Shown here piece by piece: positions 36,301 through 48,114 of a stretch of 64,000 bases of DNA (the stretch's first letter is position 1; the number at the start of each line of letters is the position of its first letter). A program made the translations under genes and the position numbers. Source of the stretch: Chionoecetes opilio (lineage: Eukaryota; Arthropoda; Malacostraca; Decapoda; Majidae); contig JACEEZ010009461.1 in NCBI GenBank assembly GCA_016584305.1, positions 1 to 64,000 on the forward strand, in the 5' to 3' direction. The notes under the pieces were generated by a model, which saw only the letters and a list, made by a program, of their open reading frames with translations, was not told the origin of the DNA and did not search any database.

Positions 36301-36440
36301 CCTTAGTTTTCAGCGCCTTTAGCGGTGCCCCTAAGGCAGCAATCTCGACTGAGCATTGCGGTGGGAGGGCGTTTCGCCTTACCACAGGCGCCCTAGTGGA
36401 TAGGGCGCCCTAGCTCACTCTCAGCATCTGGCCCCAGGTC
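33380..36440. mobile_element. large foldback made of tandem units of about 700 bp
   Basis: Two direct units (about 33770-34440 and 34470-35110) share AGAGCAAAA, TTTTTTTCACC, TTTTTATTCATCTTC, GTCCCGGGAACGG-like and GTGATTGGCTAG blocks. Two further units (35130-35700 and 35700-36440) are the inverted complement of these. The arms therefore meet near 35120. The outer ends are 33390-33740 (+) and 36440-36130 (inverted), sharing CGAAACGCC, CTAAAGGCGCTGAAAACTAA and GGGCCTTTGACGACATTCAT. No protein domain was seen. Elements with long, internally tandem inverted arms are classed as foldback elements. Confidence 0.65.
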
Positions 36441-37040
36441 TCGACGCCATCAAACACGTGTGTCAGTCGGGGTATCAGCCAGCACTCCGCTCAGCTCACT
36501 TCCCCAGGAACAAGACCCTGATAACATATCACAAGTTACAAGTCTGTCATGATCTAATCAATGCACCAGATGCCCTATAAGAAACACGCCACTCCCCTAC
36601 CTTTGAAAAGGTTATCAGGAACAACTCCCTCCACACGACCGTTCCACTCGGGTGTCGGGTTGAGAGAAAGAGAGCAGCTGTCTGCTTTCTCTCTTACCTT
36701 CTTCCCGTGATGTCACCAGTGACTACGAGACCATAAACATATAGCCGGAAACCTATATCCAAATGAATTGGGACTGAGGAGTGAAGAAAAATTACTATTT
36801 AATAAATGGCTATATATTACTTTACTCTCACCACTCAGTGTAAACTTTTCGTCAATCGTCGAGTCCCCAGTTTGACTCATTTTCCCGCGTTACAAGGGTA
36901 TGAAAAATTGAAATACCGGTATGGGAAAAAAACCTATCGATACCGGTATCTTAACTGCTACAGATTCCCGAAAATCGGAATCGGCTTAAAACCGGTTTTA
37001 TGTTGATACCGCACAACCCTACTTCTTTAATACTACCTTA
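36441..37040. other. no gene seen; LTR-like and MITE-like scraps
   Basis: 36545-36810 has a TGT start, a TATAAG box-like motif (36571) and an AATAAA (36800), which suggests but does not prove a solo LTR. 36890-37020 ends in CCGCACAACCCTA with CCGGTAT motifs, like the end of a hAT-type MITE, but no target duplication is evident. Confidence 0.35.
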
Positions 37041-38075
37041 CCGTAGTATAGGTGACTTGCACGTGACGTCACAGCCCTCGTTGTGCAGGCGACAGACGCA
37101 TGAGAGGCGAGCGTGGAGGACCAACAAACTCCACTTGCCGCCCATGTTTGCCAGCTTATGGTAATTTTCCATACCAAATATATGTTTATCAGTATATATA
37201 ATATACTGTTATCTTCGTAAATGTTTGTTCTACAATATCATCAAATAAAAAACCATAAAACACACTAAAGAAAGGCGCGCCATTATGAGACTGAAGAAAT
37301 ATGCATGAACAAGATGATTCATTAAAACTCGTCGCCATTAAAAATTTTGCTAGTCAATATGTTAAGTTAATATGGAGCATATCAATAGAAGCGGAATTTT
37401 GTTAGCTTTCCATTGATATATTTAGTTTTCTGATAAATTAATTACCACCATGCATAAATTAGCGTTAACTAAATAAACATCATCATCAATCGGGTAATTT
37501 TCCCGATTGATTATGTTATTATTTAGTAAATTACAAATAAATAACATATAATAATATAATAGTTATTAGTTAACAATATAATAAATAACTAAATAAATAA
37601 CATCATCAATCGGGAAAATTACCCGATTGATGATGCTATTTATTTAGTTAACGCTAATTTATGCATGGTGATAATTCATTTATCAGAAAACAAAATATAT
37701 CAATAGAAAATATAAAAATTCTGCCCCTATTGATACGCTCCATGTTAACAGTTGACTCGCAAAATTTTTAATGGCGACGAGTTTAAGTGAATATTAAGTT
37801 CATGCATATTCTTCATAAGTCTCATAAAGCATTTCTTTGGTGTGTTTTATAGCTTTTTTATTTTGATAATAATATAGAACAAACTTTACGAAGATAACAG
37901 TATATCATTTATACTGATAAACATATATTTGGTAGGGGAAAATTACTATATTGTTGACATCTTACGCCTCGCCGACCAGCTGTTGGTCCTCCAGCAAAAA
38001 TATCAGAGCGCCGACGGGCGGCATTTGGCTTGAATCCGCTACATCGTGACGTCAGTTGCAAGGTACCTATAATAG
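37041..38075. mobile_element. 1-kb palindromic foldback MITE
   Basis: The left arm (37041-37500) and right arm (37610-38075) are inverted complements with modest divergence: GTGACGTCA near both ends, GAAGATAACAGTATAT, AAAACTCGTCGCCATTAAAA and GCATAAATTAGCG. A central ATCATCAATCGGG hairpin pair flanks an AT-rich loop. No coding potential. The right end directly abuts the LTR start at 38076. A half copy lies at 58035-58420. Confidence 0.85.
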
Positions 38076-38382
38076 TGTTACGAACTTACCTTACCTTCGT
38101 CCCCGTCGTAACAAATTTACTAACAGTTTGGCGTATGTGTGGAGGGAGAGCCTAGCTTTGTGTTAACTGGGGCGGTTTTACGCCAGTCACCCGCGCTGGC
38201 CACCGGACCACTCACTTTTACACACCATGTCACACACCCAGGGGAAAGATAAACACCTCCTCTCCTTTTCACTTCCTGTACTAGGTAACACTACAATATA
38301 CGTCACACCACACACTACACTCCTCCATCACCTCCGGTCACTTGCTGACCGTCGTAAGGTAAAACTACACCACAGTCATTAC

Positions 38383-38911
38383 CAGAGCTGGGCACTAAAT
38401 ACATTGAATGTATTTAAGTACTAAATACTAAATACATGGGAGAAATATATTTAAATACTAAATACTAAATACATTTTACGAATGTATTTAAATACTAAAT
38501 ACTAAATACATCAATTGTATTTAAATACATTTGTAAATACATTTTAAATACACACATATTTTAACATGTCCGAAAAAAAAAAAATCCTTAGAGTTTCCTT
38601 AGAAATTTCCTTCTCAGGCATAAATTTCCTTGAAATCAGGACATGTCCTTGCCAGTGGAAACACTGGTTCACTGTAACATCAGGGTTGCCAGATAGTTGG
38701 GCGGGTTTATGGCCAAATTAACTGATAAAAAAATATTATTTTTTTTATATTAAATGTATTTAAATACAATGTATTTAAATACTCATAAAAGTATTTAAAT
38801 ACTGTATTTAAATACATGACAACCAATGTATTTATAAATACATTTTAAATACACAAATGTATTTAAATACGTATTTAAATACAATTGTATTTAATATACT
38901 GCCCAGCTCTG
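38383..38911. mobile_element. 529-bp hAT MITE with 8-bp target duplication
   Basis: Ends CAGAGCTGGGCA and TGCCCAGCTCTG are exact inverted repeats. GTCATTAC flanks both sides (38375-38382 and 38912-38919). The interior is a mosaic of ATGTATTTAAATAC palindromes and CTAAATACTAAATACA repeats. The CAGAGCTG start and 8-bp duplication are classic hAT features. It has no coding capacity and inserted into an existing LTR. Confidence 0.92.
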
Positions 38912-38959
38912 GTCATTACACTACAAGCCATCAGGCTGTTCCTCTGTTACTACGGTCCC

Positions 38960-39190
38960 GTGGGCGGGAGTGTCACTTCCTCACGCACCCCCGTGGGTCA
39001 CATATGAACACACTTTACACGCTAGTGTGAAGGTCGGTTAAAGTAATCCGTTGACCTCCACATTCCTGTTTCAACAGCCACCCGGGCGGGAGCGTCACTT
39101 CCTCACGCACCCCCGTGGGTCACACATGAACACACTTTACACGCTAATGTGAAGGTCGGTTAAAGTAATCCGTTGACCTCCACACTCTCT
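38960..39190. repeat. tandem duplication of about 122 bp inside the LTR
   Basis: Two copies of a block with CACTTCCTCACGCACCCCCG, TGGGTCAC, ACACTTTACACGCTA and AAGTAATCCGTTGACCTCCA, differing at only a few sites. Confidence 0.9.
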
Positions 39191-39712
39191 TGGCTGATAA
39201 CTGCTACCACTATTAACTCCCGGGGTCCGGTTTCACTCCTCTTTTCTCAGGTTAACCGACAAACCCTGGTGTTGGAGTTTAAAGGAACATTTAATGTGTT
39301 GCGGGGACATCCCGTTGGAAGCGTGGAGTCTCCCGCCAGCGGGGCTCAGTCTTGGCTTCGCGTCTGTCTTGTAGTCGTCAACAATAAAGAACTCAAGGAT
39401 CTCTCGGCTTTCATGACACTGGGCCACACTCTTACACCTGGCCTCCTGGTTTCCTCCATACGGCTCCCTCAACGATGTTCCACGCTCAAACTGCCCCGCG
39501 GCGTCTCGGGCCTTGTCGCTTTCCCCTCGGCTTTTTGGCGGCACCAGTCAGCCAGCCAATCACTTGGCCGCATTAGTGTGACATGATGCCGGGGCCAAAT
39601 GAGAGTGTTTGGTGCTGTGGGGGCAACACCCTCTCACTATGCCGGATCCAATCAAAGCATTTGGCGCGAATGAAGGCGCGTCACCTTGAAGCAGCTGGCG
39701 GCCTTTATAACA

Positions 39713-39726
39713 CTGCCCCCTTCTTC
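39713..39726 (-). other. polypurine tract of the LTR retrotransposon
   Basis: On the minus strand this reads AAGAAGGGGGCAG immediately before the LTR start TGTTATAAAG. A purine-rich primer site at the LTR border is where plus-strand DNA synthesis starts in retroelements. Confidence 0.55.
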
Positions 39727-40084
39727 ACAAAACTGGCCACCCTCGGCCAAGCATTTGACTAAAAAAGATAGACATACAGGAAAGGACATATCTACTAAAA
39801 AAAACCCCAGAGAACAAAATCATTTTTTTTTTTTAAGGATGTTTTCAACAAAGGAACAAACCAGGCTCTCTTACTCCCTGTCATAATCCGTCATCCACTG
39901 AGGTGGGCATCTCGCACCTCCTCGGGCGGGCTCCTCCCCACCCTAGGTCAGGTTCCTCAGCTTCCTCCGACATCGGGCCTGGGCTGGCAGTGGGGGCGAC
40001 GCCAGCAATACTTCACTGGCGCGCAGGTCCTCATGGTGCCTTCCAGAGGAACCATCCCCTCAAACATCGCTTCCTGTGGTCCTT
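39727..40084 (-). other. retrotransposon 3' untranslated region
   Basis: Lies between the integrase end and the polypurine tract. It is GC-rich near 39900-40030 and A-rich near 39790-39835. No further frame was recognised. Confidence 0.45.
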
Positions 40085-40690
40085 TCAAGGCTGCCCGTCG
40101 TCGCCTCTTTCGCTGCTTGACGTTCCCTCCTCCATCTCGCCCCAAGTATACGTACCTGGGCCATGGTATCTCCACAGTCTGTCGGCATGGACTACCAGGA
40201 TACGGGCCGCGCGAGCCACGCCGTATCCTGTAGGTGACGTGCTTATCCGATTCACCACAGTGTACGGCCCCTCCCAAGGGCTCTGTAGCTTGGGACACAA
40301 CCCCTTTTTTTTCCTGGGGTTGTACAGCCACACCAACTGACCTCGTCGAAGGCTGGGGACGATGATCGACGGGTCATAGTGACCCTTCATAGGGCCCCCC
40401 CCACCACCTTTAGATTTGGCCCTTACTGGTGGTGGACGTCCCTGAGACGGCCCTGAATCTCGGCTGCAATACGACGTGAACCGTGGGTAACCCTCGCCTG
40501 GGGGTCGTCCCGTTACCATGTCCACCGGCAGGCGAAGCTCTCGGCCACAACATGAGGTAGCCGGTGTGTATCCACTGATCTATATAACAAAGGATCGCGG
40601 GGTCTGGGCTAGCTGTGGCCGAGATACTGAAGTCACCAGCCGCCATTTGAAATAACCAAAACAAATAAAGGGCCGCCAGGCAGGCGGGTT
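40085..40690 (-). pseudogene. Ty3/gypsy integrase C-terminal region
   Basis: The minus-strand reading includes YLM-type residues in a first frame (about 40580-40550) and then, in a shifted frame, VDMVTGRPPGEGYPR-like text, MKGHYD, QLVWLYNPRKKKG, KLQSPWEGPYTVV and VHADRLWRYHGP. The W-NP-KKG-PKL-WEGPY-V series is the C-terminal (GPY/F-type) domain of gypsy integrases, and the HADRLWRYHG end is typical of them. One extra base near 40549 causes the frameshift. A G-rich insertion near 40400 may also be an error. Upstream pol is missing: similarity stops at about 40690, next to a microsatellite. Confidence 0.8.
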
Positions 40691-40719
40691 GGGCTGCATG
40701 TGATAGCCCCCCATTTACC

Positions 40720-40806
40720 ACCCCACTACTACTATTTAAAACCTACTACTACTCTACTATACCACCTACTACTACTATTACCACCTACAACTACTATTCC
40801 CCCACC
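40720..40806. repeat. CTACTA trinucleotide/minisatellite
   Basis: Imperfect CTACTACTA repeats with ACCACCTACTACTACTATTA blocks, lying between the truncated integrase and an ambiguous base. Confidence 0.8.
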
Positions 40807-40808
40807 TA

Positions 40809-40809
40809 N
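40809..40809. other. single ambiguous base (N)
   Basis: The only N in the window, inside CCCACCTANGCG, at the end of a microsatellite. It may mark a join between assembled pieces. Confidence 0.95.
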
Positions 40810-41160
40810 GCGTCTACCGTATAGAAGCTTGGCGTTATCGTGGCAGCTTCCTTCACAGGCAAAGTCTCGTCCGTCCATCAACAAGCACTTTCCACAAGGC
40901 CACTCTAAAAGCCAGGCATAAATGAAGCACTTGTAAGTAGAGGCTCGTGAGGAGAAAACTGTTTTATCTCTCATATTTCACGAGTAAAAAGGAAATAAAG
41001 GACAGAAACAAAAGAGCGGCGGCAAATGCAATGAGTGCATAGGGTGCAGCTGAGGTCATTTGCACTTTATCGTTTCTTGTTTATAGGGTTCTCTTTGTGG
41101 CTTGTGTTTGTACTGTGTTTCCTTGTGTTTGTTTTCCACTTGGTGAAGACTTTGTGTATA

Positions 41161-42650
41161 GGCGTATTTTGTCCATGCCCTTGGAAGTAAAATTTTACTT
41201 ATTTAAGCTCCGCCCACATATTTTTTACTCTTTTGCGTGCATAGAAAACTGAGCAGATACACTCCGGCAGCGATATTTTACTCTTTTCCTGTAAAGTTTT
41301 ACAGTCGTGGGTGTGAGTGGTGGTTTCAAGAGCCTGGCCAATCAGATCGCGCGCATGAGAAAATCTTATCAAAACTCCTCCCGTAAATGTTTCTCTTTTC
41401 CTTTAATTCTCATCCAATTCAACATTCATTACATGCGCACGACATGCAAAGGATACTGTATTTAATTAAGAGTAGGTAAGGAGTAGAATAGGTGACTCTT
41501 AACAGGTAAGAAGTCACAAATATTAAAATTCTCCAGCGACGTCTGGGAACAAATTTCCCAATCCCTCGAATTTTTCAGTGTGTCCGAATCTTCGTTGATG
41601 CTTGCTGGCTTAGCACCAAAACTGGTGTATTATTGCTATAGTATAGTCAAATACTTAAATATATTCATGAGTGATATTACATTTGCAATAGAAATTTATA
41701 AATTTGGTATATATGTTATATCACACAAAAAGAAAGCCTTTTAGAGAACCTATCGCAGGGCACGAATACGAACATTTCATCAGCCTGATTCAGCTCCAAC
41801 ACGCGTAGGAAGGTCTCTGTGTGTAACCCACGGGCCACCACCACCCAGGCACCCACCCGCCCACCACCCGCCCACCACACACCCATCACACACCCACCCA
41901 CCACACGCCCATCACCCACCCGCCCACCACACACACCCACCACACGCCCATCACCCATCCGCCCACCACACACCCACCCACCACACGCCCATCACACATC
42001 CGCCCACCACACACCCACCCACCACACGCCCATCACCCATCCGCCCACCACACGCCCATCATACATCCGCCCACCACACACCCACCCACCACACGTCCAT
42101 CACACACCCGCCCACCACACCCGCCCATGGATGTTAAACGGGGGAGATGCACTGGAGGATGAATCACAACCAGCATTCATCTAGGTTTAGGCAAAGAATA
42201 ATTCGTGAAACGTAGATGTAGGTACACGTAGCCTACATACGTACAGGTCCATGATAGCATTAAACATCCTCGACGCACATCGTGAAATGGCTGTGTAGCA
42301 AATAGATATTCAAATAACAGTTTCATAGCGCCCTAAACATTTCAGTTTAATATCAAGTCCATCTATAGAGTTAGAAAACAATGCTAGGCCATTCTAGGAG
42401 CTCAAAACAATTAGATATCGATGTGTAATACAGACAATCACGCTACTACTCTTTGCTGTGCCTTCAATAATGTCAACCTTAACGATATTCCTTGAGCCTC
42501 TGTAAGAGGTAATGAAGTGTACGACACTTTTACTCTCGGCAACATCAAGAAAGAGCTTTGGCAGCGCTACAATCGTATTTTGTGATGGCAAGCAGGGGCG
42601 GAGCTTAAATAAGTATAATTTTACTCCGGAAGGACACTACAAAATACGCC
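41161..42650. mobile_element. 1.5-kb TIR element enclosing a minisatellite
   Basis: GGCGTATTTTGT, then AAGTAAAATTTTACTTATTT, AAGCTCCGCCC on the left is matched inverted at 42597-42650, giving inverted ends of about 55 bp. The interior holds the CACC-rich minisatellite and unclassified DNA. No transposase. The superfamily is unknown and no target duplication was seen. Confidence 0.7.
41826..42128. repeat. CCACCACAC-type minisatellite
   Basis: Units of about 38-42 bp built from CGCCCACCACACACCCACCC, ACCACACGCCCATCAC and CATC. The strand is almost purely A/C. Confidence 0.9.
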
Positions 42651-42689
42651 TTATGTATGTTAATGTTTTGTTTTTAGTTTTGCCTTGAA

Positions 42690-42896
42690 CCCCTTGAGAC
42701 GCAGAACGTAATTTCCATTGTAATTTGGGTACCCTAAGACGAGTTTTAGTGAATATCTGCAATACTTTATAGATATGACCTGTTTATTATCCTTGTCGAC
42801 TAGGTTATTTGGTATATTCAGTTACTTCTCGTAATTTTATGGCTCGACAACATGCAAATTTTTTTATAGCAAAGGAAAGATCTGGGCGCGAAGGGG
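42690..42896 (+). mobile_element. TTAA-flanked MITE (CCCCTT family), copy 3
   Basis: Begins CCCCTTGAGACGCAGAACG and ends TCTGGGCGCGAAGGGG with TTAA at 42897-42900. The left flank is TTGAA, a decayed TTAA. The same family as 15767-16026 without the T expansion. Confidence 0.85.
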
Positions 42897-42904
42897 TTAA
42901 TTGG

Positions 42905-45900
42905 TGGCTTTTCGGTGGATGGTTATGGTGATGGTGGTTGTGATAGTGGTGGTGGTGGTGGTAGCGTTATGGTGGTGGTGGTTGTGATAGTGGTGGTGCT
43001 GGTGGTAGCGTTATGGTGATGGTGGTTGTGATAGTTGTGGTGAAGGTGGTAGCGTTATGGTGATGGTGGTTGTGATAGTGGTGGTGGTGGTGGATGGTTA
43101 TGGTGATGGTGGTTGTGATAGTGGTGGTGGGGGTGGTAGCGTTATGGTGATGGTGGTTGTGATAGTGGCGGTGCTGGTGGTAGCGTTATGGTGATGGCGG
43201 TTGTGATAGTGGTGGTGGTGATGGTAGCGTTATGGTGATGGCGGTTCTGATGGTGCTGGTGCTGGTGGATGGTTATGATGATGGTGGTTGTGATAGTGGT
43301 GGGGCTGGTAGATGGTTATAGTGATGGTGTTTGTGATAGTGCTGGTGCTGGTGGTAGCGTTATGGTGATGGTGGTTGTGATAGTGGTGGTGCTGGTGGTA
43401 GCGTTATGGTGATGGTGGTTGTGATAGTGGTGGTGCTGGTGGTAGCGTTATGGTGATGGTGGTTGTGATAGTGGTGGTGGTGGTGGTAGCGTTATGGTGA
43501 TGGTGGTTGTGGTGGTGGTGGTGGTAGCGTTATGGTGATGGTGGTTGTGATAGTGGTGGTGCTGGTGGTAGCGTTATGGTGATGGTGGTTGTGATAGTGG
43601 TGGTGGTGGTGGTAGCGTTATGGTGATGGTGGTTGTGATAGTGGTGGTGGTGGTGGATGGTTATGGTGATGGTGGTTGTGATAGTGGTGGTGGTGGTGGT
43701 AGCGTTATGGTGATGGTGGTTGTGATAGTGGTGGTGGTGGTGGTAGCGTTATGGTGATGGTGGTTGTGATAGTGGTGGTGGTGGTAGTGTTATGGTGATG
43801 GTGGTTGTGATAGTGGTGGTGGTGGTAGTGTTATGGTGATGGTGGTTTGTGATAGTGGTGGTGTTGGTGGTAGCGTTATGGTGATGGCGGTTGTGATAGT
43901 GGTGGTGGTGGTGGTAGCGTTATGGTGATGGTGGTTGTGATAGTGGTGGTGCTGGTGGTAGCATTATGGTGATGGTGTTGTGATAGTGGTGGGGCTGGTG
44001 GTACGTTATGGTGATGGTGGTTGTGATAGTGGTGGTGGTGGTGGTAGCGTTATGGTGATGGTGGTTGTGATAGTGGTGGTGGTGGTGGTAGCGTTATGGT
44101 GATGGCGGTTGTGATAGTGGTGGTGGTGGTGGTAGCGTTATGGTGATGGCGGTTGTGATAGTGGTGGTACTGGTGGTAGCGTTATGGTGATGGCGGTTTG
44201 TGATAGTGGTGGTGGTGGTGGTGGTAGCGTTATGGTGATGGTGGTTGTGATAGTGGTGGTGCTGGTGGTAGCGTTATGGTGATGGTGGTTGTGATAGTGG
44301 TGGTGGTGGTGGTAGCGTTATGGTGATGGTGGTTGTGATAGTGGTGGTGGTGGTGGTAGCGTTATGGTGATGGTGGTTGTGATAGTGGTGGTGGTGGTGG
44401 TAGCGTTATGGTGATGGTGGTTGTGATAGTGGTGGGGCTGGTGGTAGCGCTATGGTGATGGTGGTTGTGATAGTGGTGGTGGTGGTGGTAGCGTTATGGT
44501 GATGGCGGTTGTGATAGTGGTGGTGGTGGCGGTAGCGTTATGGTGATGGCGGTTGTGATGGTGCTGGTGCTGGTGGATGGTTATAGTGATGGTGGTTGTG
44601 ATAGTGGTGGGGCTGGTGGTAGCGTTATGGTGATGGTGGTTGTGATAGTGGTGGTGGTGGTGGTAGCGTTATGGTGATGGTGGTTGTGATAGTGGTGGTG
44701 GTGTGGTAGCGTTATGGTGATGGCGGTTGTGATAGTGGTGGTGGTGGTGGTAGCGTTATGGTGATGGCGGTTGTGATAGTGGTGGTACTGGTGGTAGCGT
44801 TATGGTGATGGCGGTTGTGATAGTGGTGGTGGTGGTGGTGGTGGTAGCGTTATGGTGATGGTGGTTGTGATAGTGGTGGTGCTGGTGGTAGCGTTATGGT
44901 GATGGCGGTTGTGATAGTGGTGGTGGTGGCGGTAGCGTTATGGTGATGGCGGTTGTGATGGTGCTGGTGCTGGTGGATGGTTATAGTGATGGCGGTTGTG
45001 ATAGTGGTGGTGCTGGTGGATGGTTATGGTGATGGTGGTTGTGATAGTGGTGGTGCTGGCGGTAGCGTTATGGTGATGGCGGCTGTGATAGTGGTGGTGC
45101 TGGTGGATGGTTATGGTGATGGCGGTTGTGATAGTGGTGGTGCTGGCGGTAGCGTTATGGTGAAGGTGGTTGTGATAGTGGTGGTGGTGGTGGATGGTTA
45201 TAGTGATGGTGGTTGTGATAGTGGTGGTGGTAGCGTTATGGTGATGGTGGTTGTGATAGTGGTGGTGGTGGTGGTAGCGTTATGGTGATGGCGGTTGTGA
45301 TAGTGGTGGTGCTGGTGGTAGCGTTATGGTGATGGCGGTTGTGATAGTGGTGGTTCTGGTGGATGGTTATAGTGATGGCGGTTGTGATAGTGGTGGTGCT
45401 GGTGGATGGTTATGGTGATGGTGGTTGTGATAGTAGTGGTGGTGGTGGTAGCGTTATGGTGTGGCGGTTGTGATAGTGGTGGTGGTGGTGGATGGTTATG
45501 GTGATGGTGGTTGTGATGGTGCTGGTGCTGGTGGATGGTTATGGTGATGGTGGTTGTGATTGTGGTGGGGCCGGTGGATGGTTATAGTGATGGTGGTTGT
45601 GATAGTGGTGGGGCTGGTGGATGGTTATAGTGATGGTGGTTGTGATAGTGGTGGTGCTGGCGGTAGCGTTATGGTGATGGCGGTGTGATAGTGGTGGTGG
45701 TGGTGGTAGCGGTATGGTGATGGCGGTTGTGATAGTGGTGGTGCTGGTGGTAGCGTTATGGTGATGGCGGTTGTGATAGTGGTGGTGCTGGTGGATGGTT
45801 ATAGTGATGGCGGTTGTGATAGTGGTGGTGCTGGTAGATGGTTATGGTGATGGTGGTTGTGATAGTAGTGGTGGTGGTGGTAGCGTTATGGTGATGGCGG

Positions 45901-46912
45901 TTGTGATAGTGGTGGTGGTGGTGGATGGTTATGGTGATGGTGGCTGTGATGGTGCTGGTGCTGGTGGATGGTTATGGTGATGGTGGTTTGTGATAGTGGG
46001 TGGGGCTGGTGGATGGTTATAGTGATGGTGGTTGTGATAGTGGTGGTGGTGGTGGATGGTTATGGTGATGGTGGTTATGATAGTGGTGGTGCTGGTGGAT
46101 GGTTATGGTGATGGTGGTTGTGATAGTGGTGGTGGTGGTGGATGGTTATAGTGATGGTGGTTGTGATAGTGCTGGTTCTGGTAGTAGCGTTATGGTGATG
46201 GTGGTTGTGATAGTGGTGGTGGTAGTGGATGGTTATAGTGATGGCGGTCGTGATAGTGGTGGTGGTGGTGGTAGCGTTATGGTGATGGTGGTAGTGATAG
46301 TGATGGTGGTGGTGGATGGTTATGGTGATGGTGGTTGTGATAGTGGTGGGGCTGGTGGATAGCTATTTTGATGGTTGTTGTGATAGTGGTGGGGCTGGTG
46401 GATAGCTTTGGTGATGGTGGTTGTGATAGTGGTGGTGGTGGTGGATGGTTATGGTGATGGTGGTTGTGATAGTGGTGGTGGTGGTGGTAGCGTTATGGTG
46501 ATGGTGGTTGTGATAGTGGTGGTGGTGGTGGTAGCGTTATGGTGATGGTGGTTGTGATAGTGGTGGTGGTGGTGGTAGCGTTATGGTGATGGTGGTTGTG
46601 ATAGTGGTGGTGCTGGTGGATGGTTATGGTGATGGTGGTTGTGATAGTGGTGGTGGTGGTGGTAGCGTTATGGTGATGGTGGTTGTGATAGTGGTGGGGG
46701 TGGTGGATGGTTATGGTGATGGCGGTTGTGATAGTGGTGGTGTGTAGCGTTATGTATAGTGGTTGTGTAGGTGGTGGTGGTGGTAGCGTTATGTGATGGT
46801 TGTGATAGTGGTGGGTGGTGTAGCGTAGGTGATGGGTTGTGATAGTGGTGGTGGTGGATGGTTATGGTGATGGTGGTTGTGATAGTGGTGGTGGTGGTGG
46901 TAGCGTAAACAA
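42905..46912. repeat. 4-kb G/T-rich minisatellite, 44-bp period
   Basis: About 90 units with TTATGGTGATGGTGGTTGTG, ATAGTGGTGGTG and GGTGGTAGCG segments; successive TAGCG marks at 43356, 43400 and 43444 give the 44-bp spacing. Two sub-variants alternate, with GGTAGCGTTATGG or GGATGGTTATGG. It starts a few bases after MITE copy 3. The + strand has almost no C. Any open frames through it are products of the repeat and not genes. Confidence 0.95.
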
Positions 46913-47104
46913 AGACCAATGAAGTGGACTCAACTATTATATCTTGTTGATGTTTATTACAACTTTGCTCTTTTTTCGAGCTTTGTCTACAGCGTTTATC
47001 TATACCACCTGTTTAAACAAGTTCTATTCTTCTTCTTTCTTCGTCACATGAACAAAAAGTACACAAATGACTTTTTAGATGACTTCACGAACGTTTCTAC
47101 ATTG

Positions 47105-47695
<591 letters not shown>

Positions 47696-47800
47696 ACATA
47701 GACACCAACTTTTACTTTCAAAACGGGTGCTACCGCCACTGCTCTCCGGCGGGAACCACGTGTCTCTTCGTTATCAACAAAACACTGAATCGGTCCGTCG

Positions 47801-47801
<1 letters not shown>

Positions 47802-47883
<82 letters not shown>
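47802..47883. repeat. (GA)n microsatellite
   Basis: About 40 perfect GA repeats. Confidence 0.97.
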
Positions 47884-47885
<2 letters not shown>

Positions 47886-48114
47886 TCCTGGTGATGAGAG
47901 CGAGGGGAGGGTGCGTGGTTGTCTTGGTATTATAGCTTGAATACACTATACTCAGCATCTATAGCGAGGCCGTGCACGACACACTTCTTATTCAATACAA
48001 AATTTAATTAGCAGAGGAAATGAGAAGGTCGGTGCACACATGGTTGAAAGAGCTGTTATTCACCATCCATGCATGGCCTTCGCTTATATGTGGCATCGAA
48101 GGGCGGGCGTGTAA

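Larger units (their letters stand above)
38076..39712 (-). mobile_element. LTR of a Ty3/gypsy-type retrotransposon
   Basis: Bounded by TGTTACGAAC on the left and TTATAACA on the right, so both ends show the TGTTA/TAACA pair expected of an LTR. The right border is followed by a purine tract on the minus strand. As an integrase end lies further right on the minus strand, this is the 3' LTR. Without the embedded MITE and its duplication it is about 1.1 kb. A 122-bp tandem duplication lies inside (38960-39190). The 5' LTR is not in the window. Confidence 0.6.

Noticed and set aside
36545..36810. Solo LTR
   Set aside because: TGT start, TATAAG and AATAAA are suggestive, but no matching CA end or target duplication could be shown.
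39173..39586. 137-codon + strand frame
   Set aside because: Lies wholly inside the LTR inferred from the TGTTA/TAACA ends and the minus-strand integrase.
44977..46362. Valine/glycine-rich open frames in the G/T minisatellite
   Set aside because: Pure products of the 44-bp repeat. No start context, domain or codon structure.
46668..46919. Threonine/histidine-rich minus-strand frame
   Set aside because: Complement of the G/T minisatellite.
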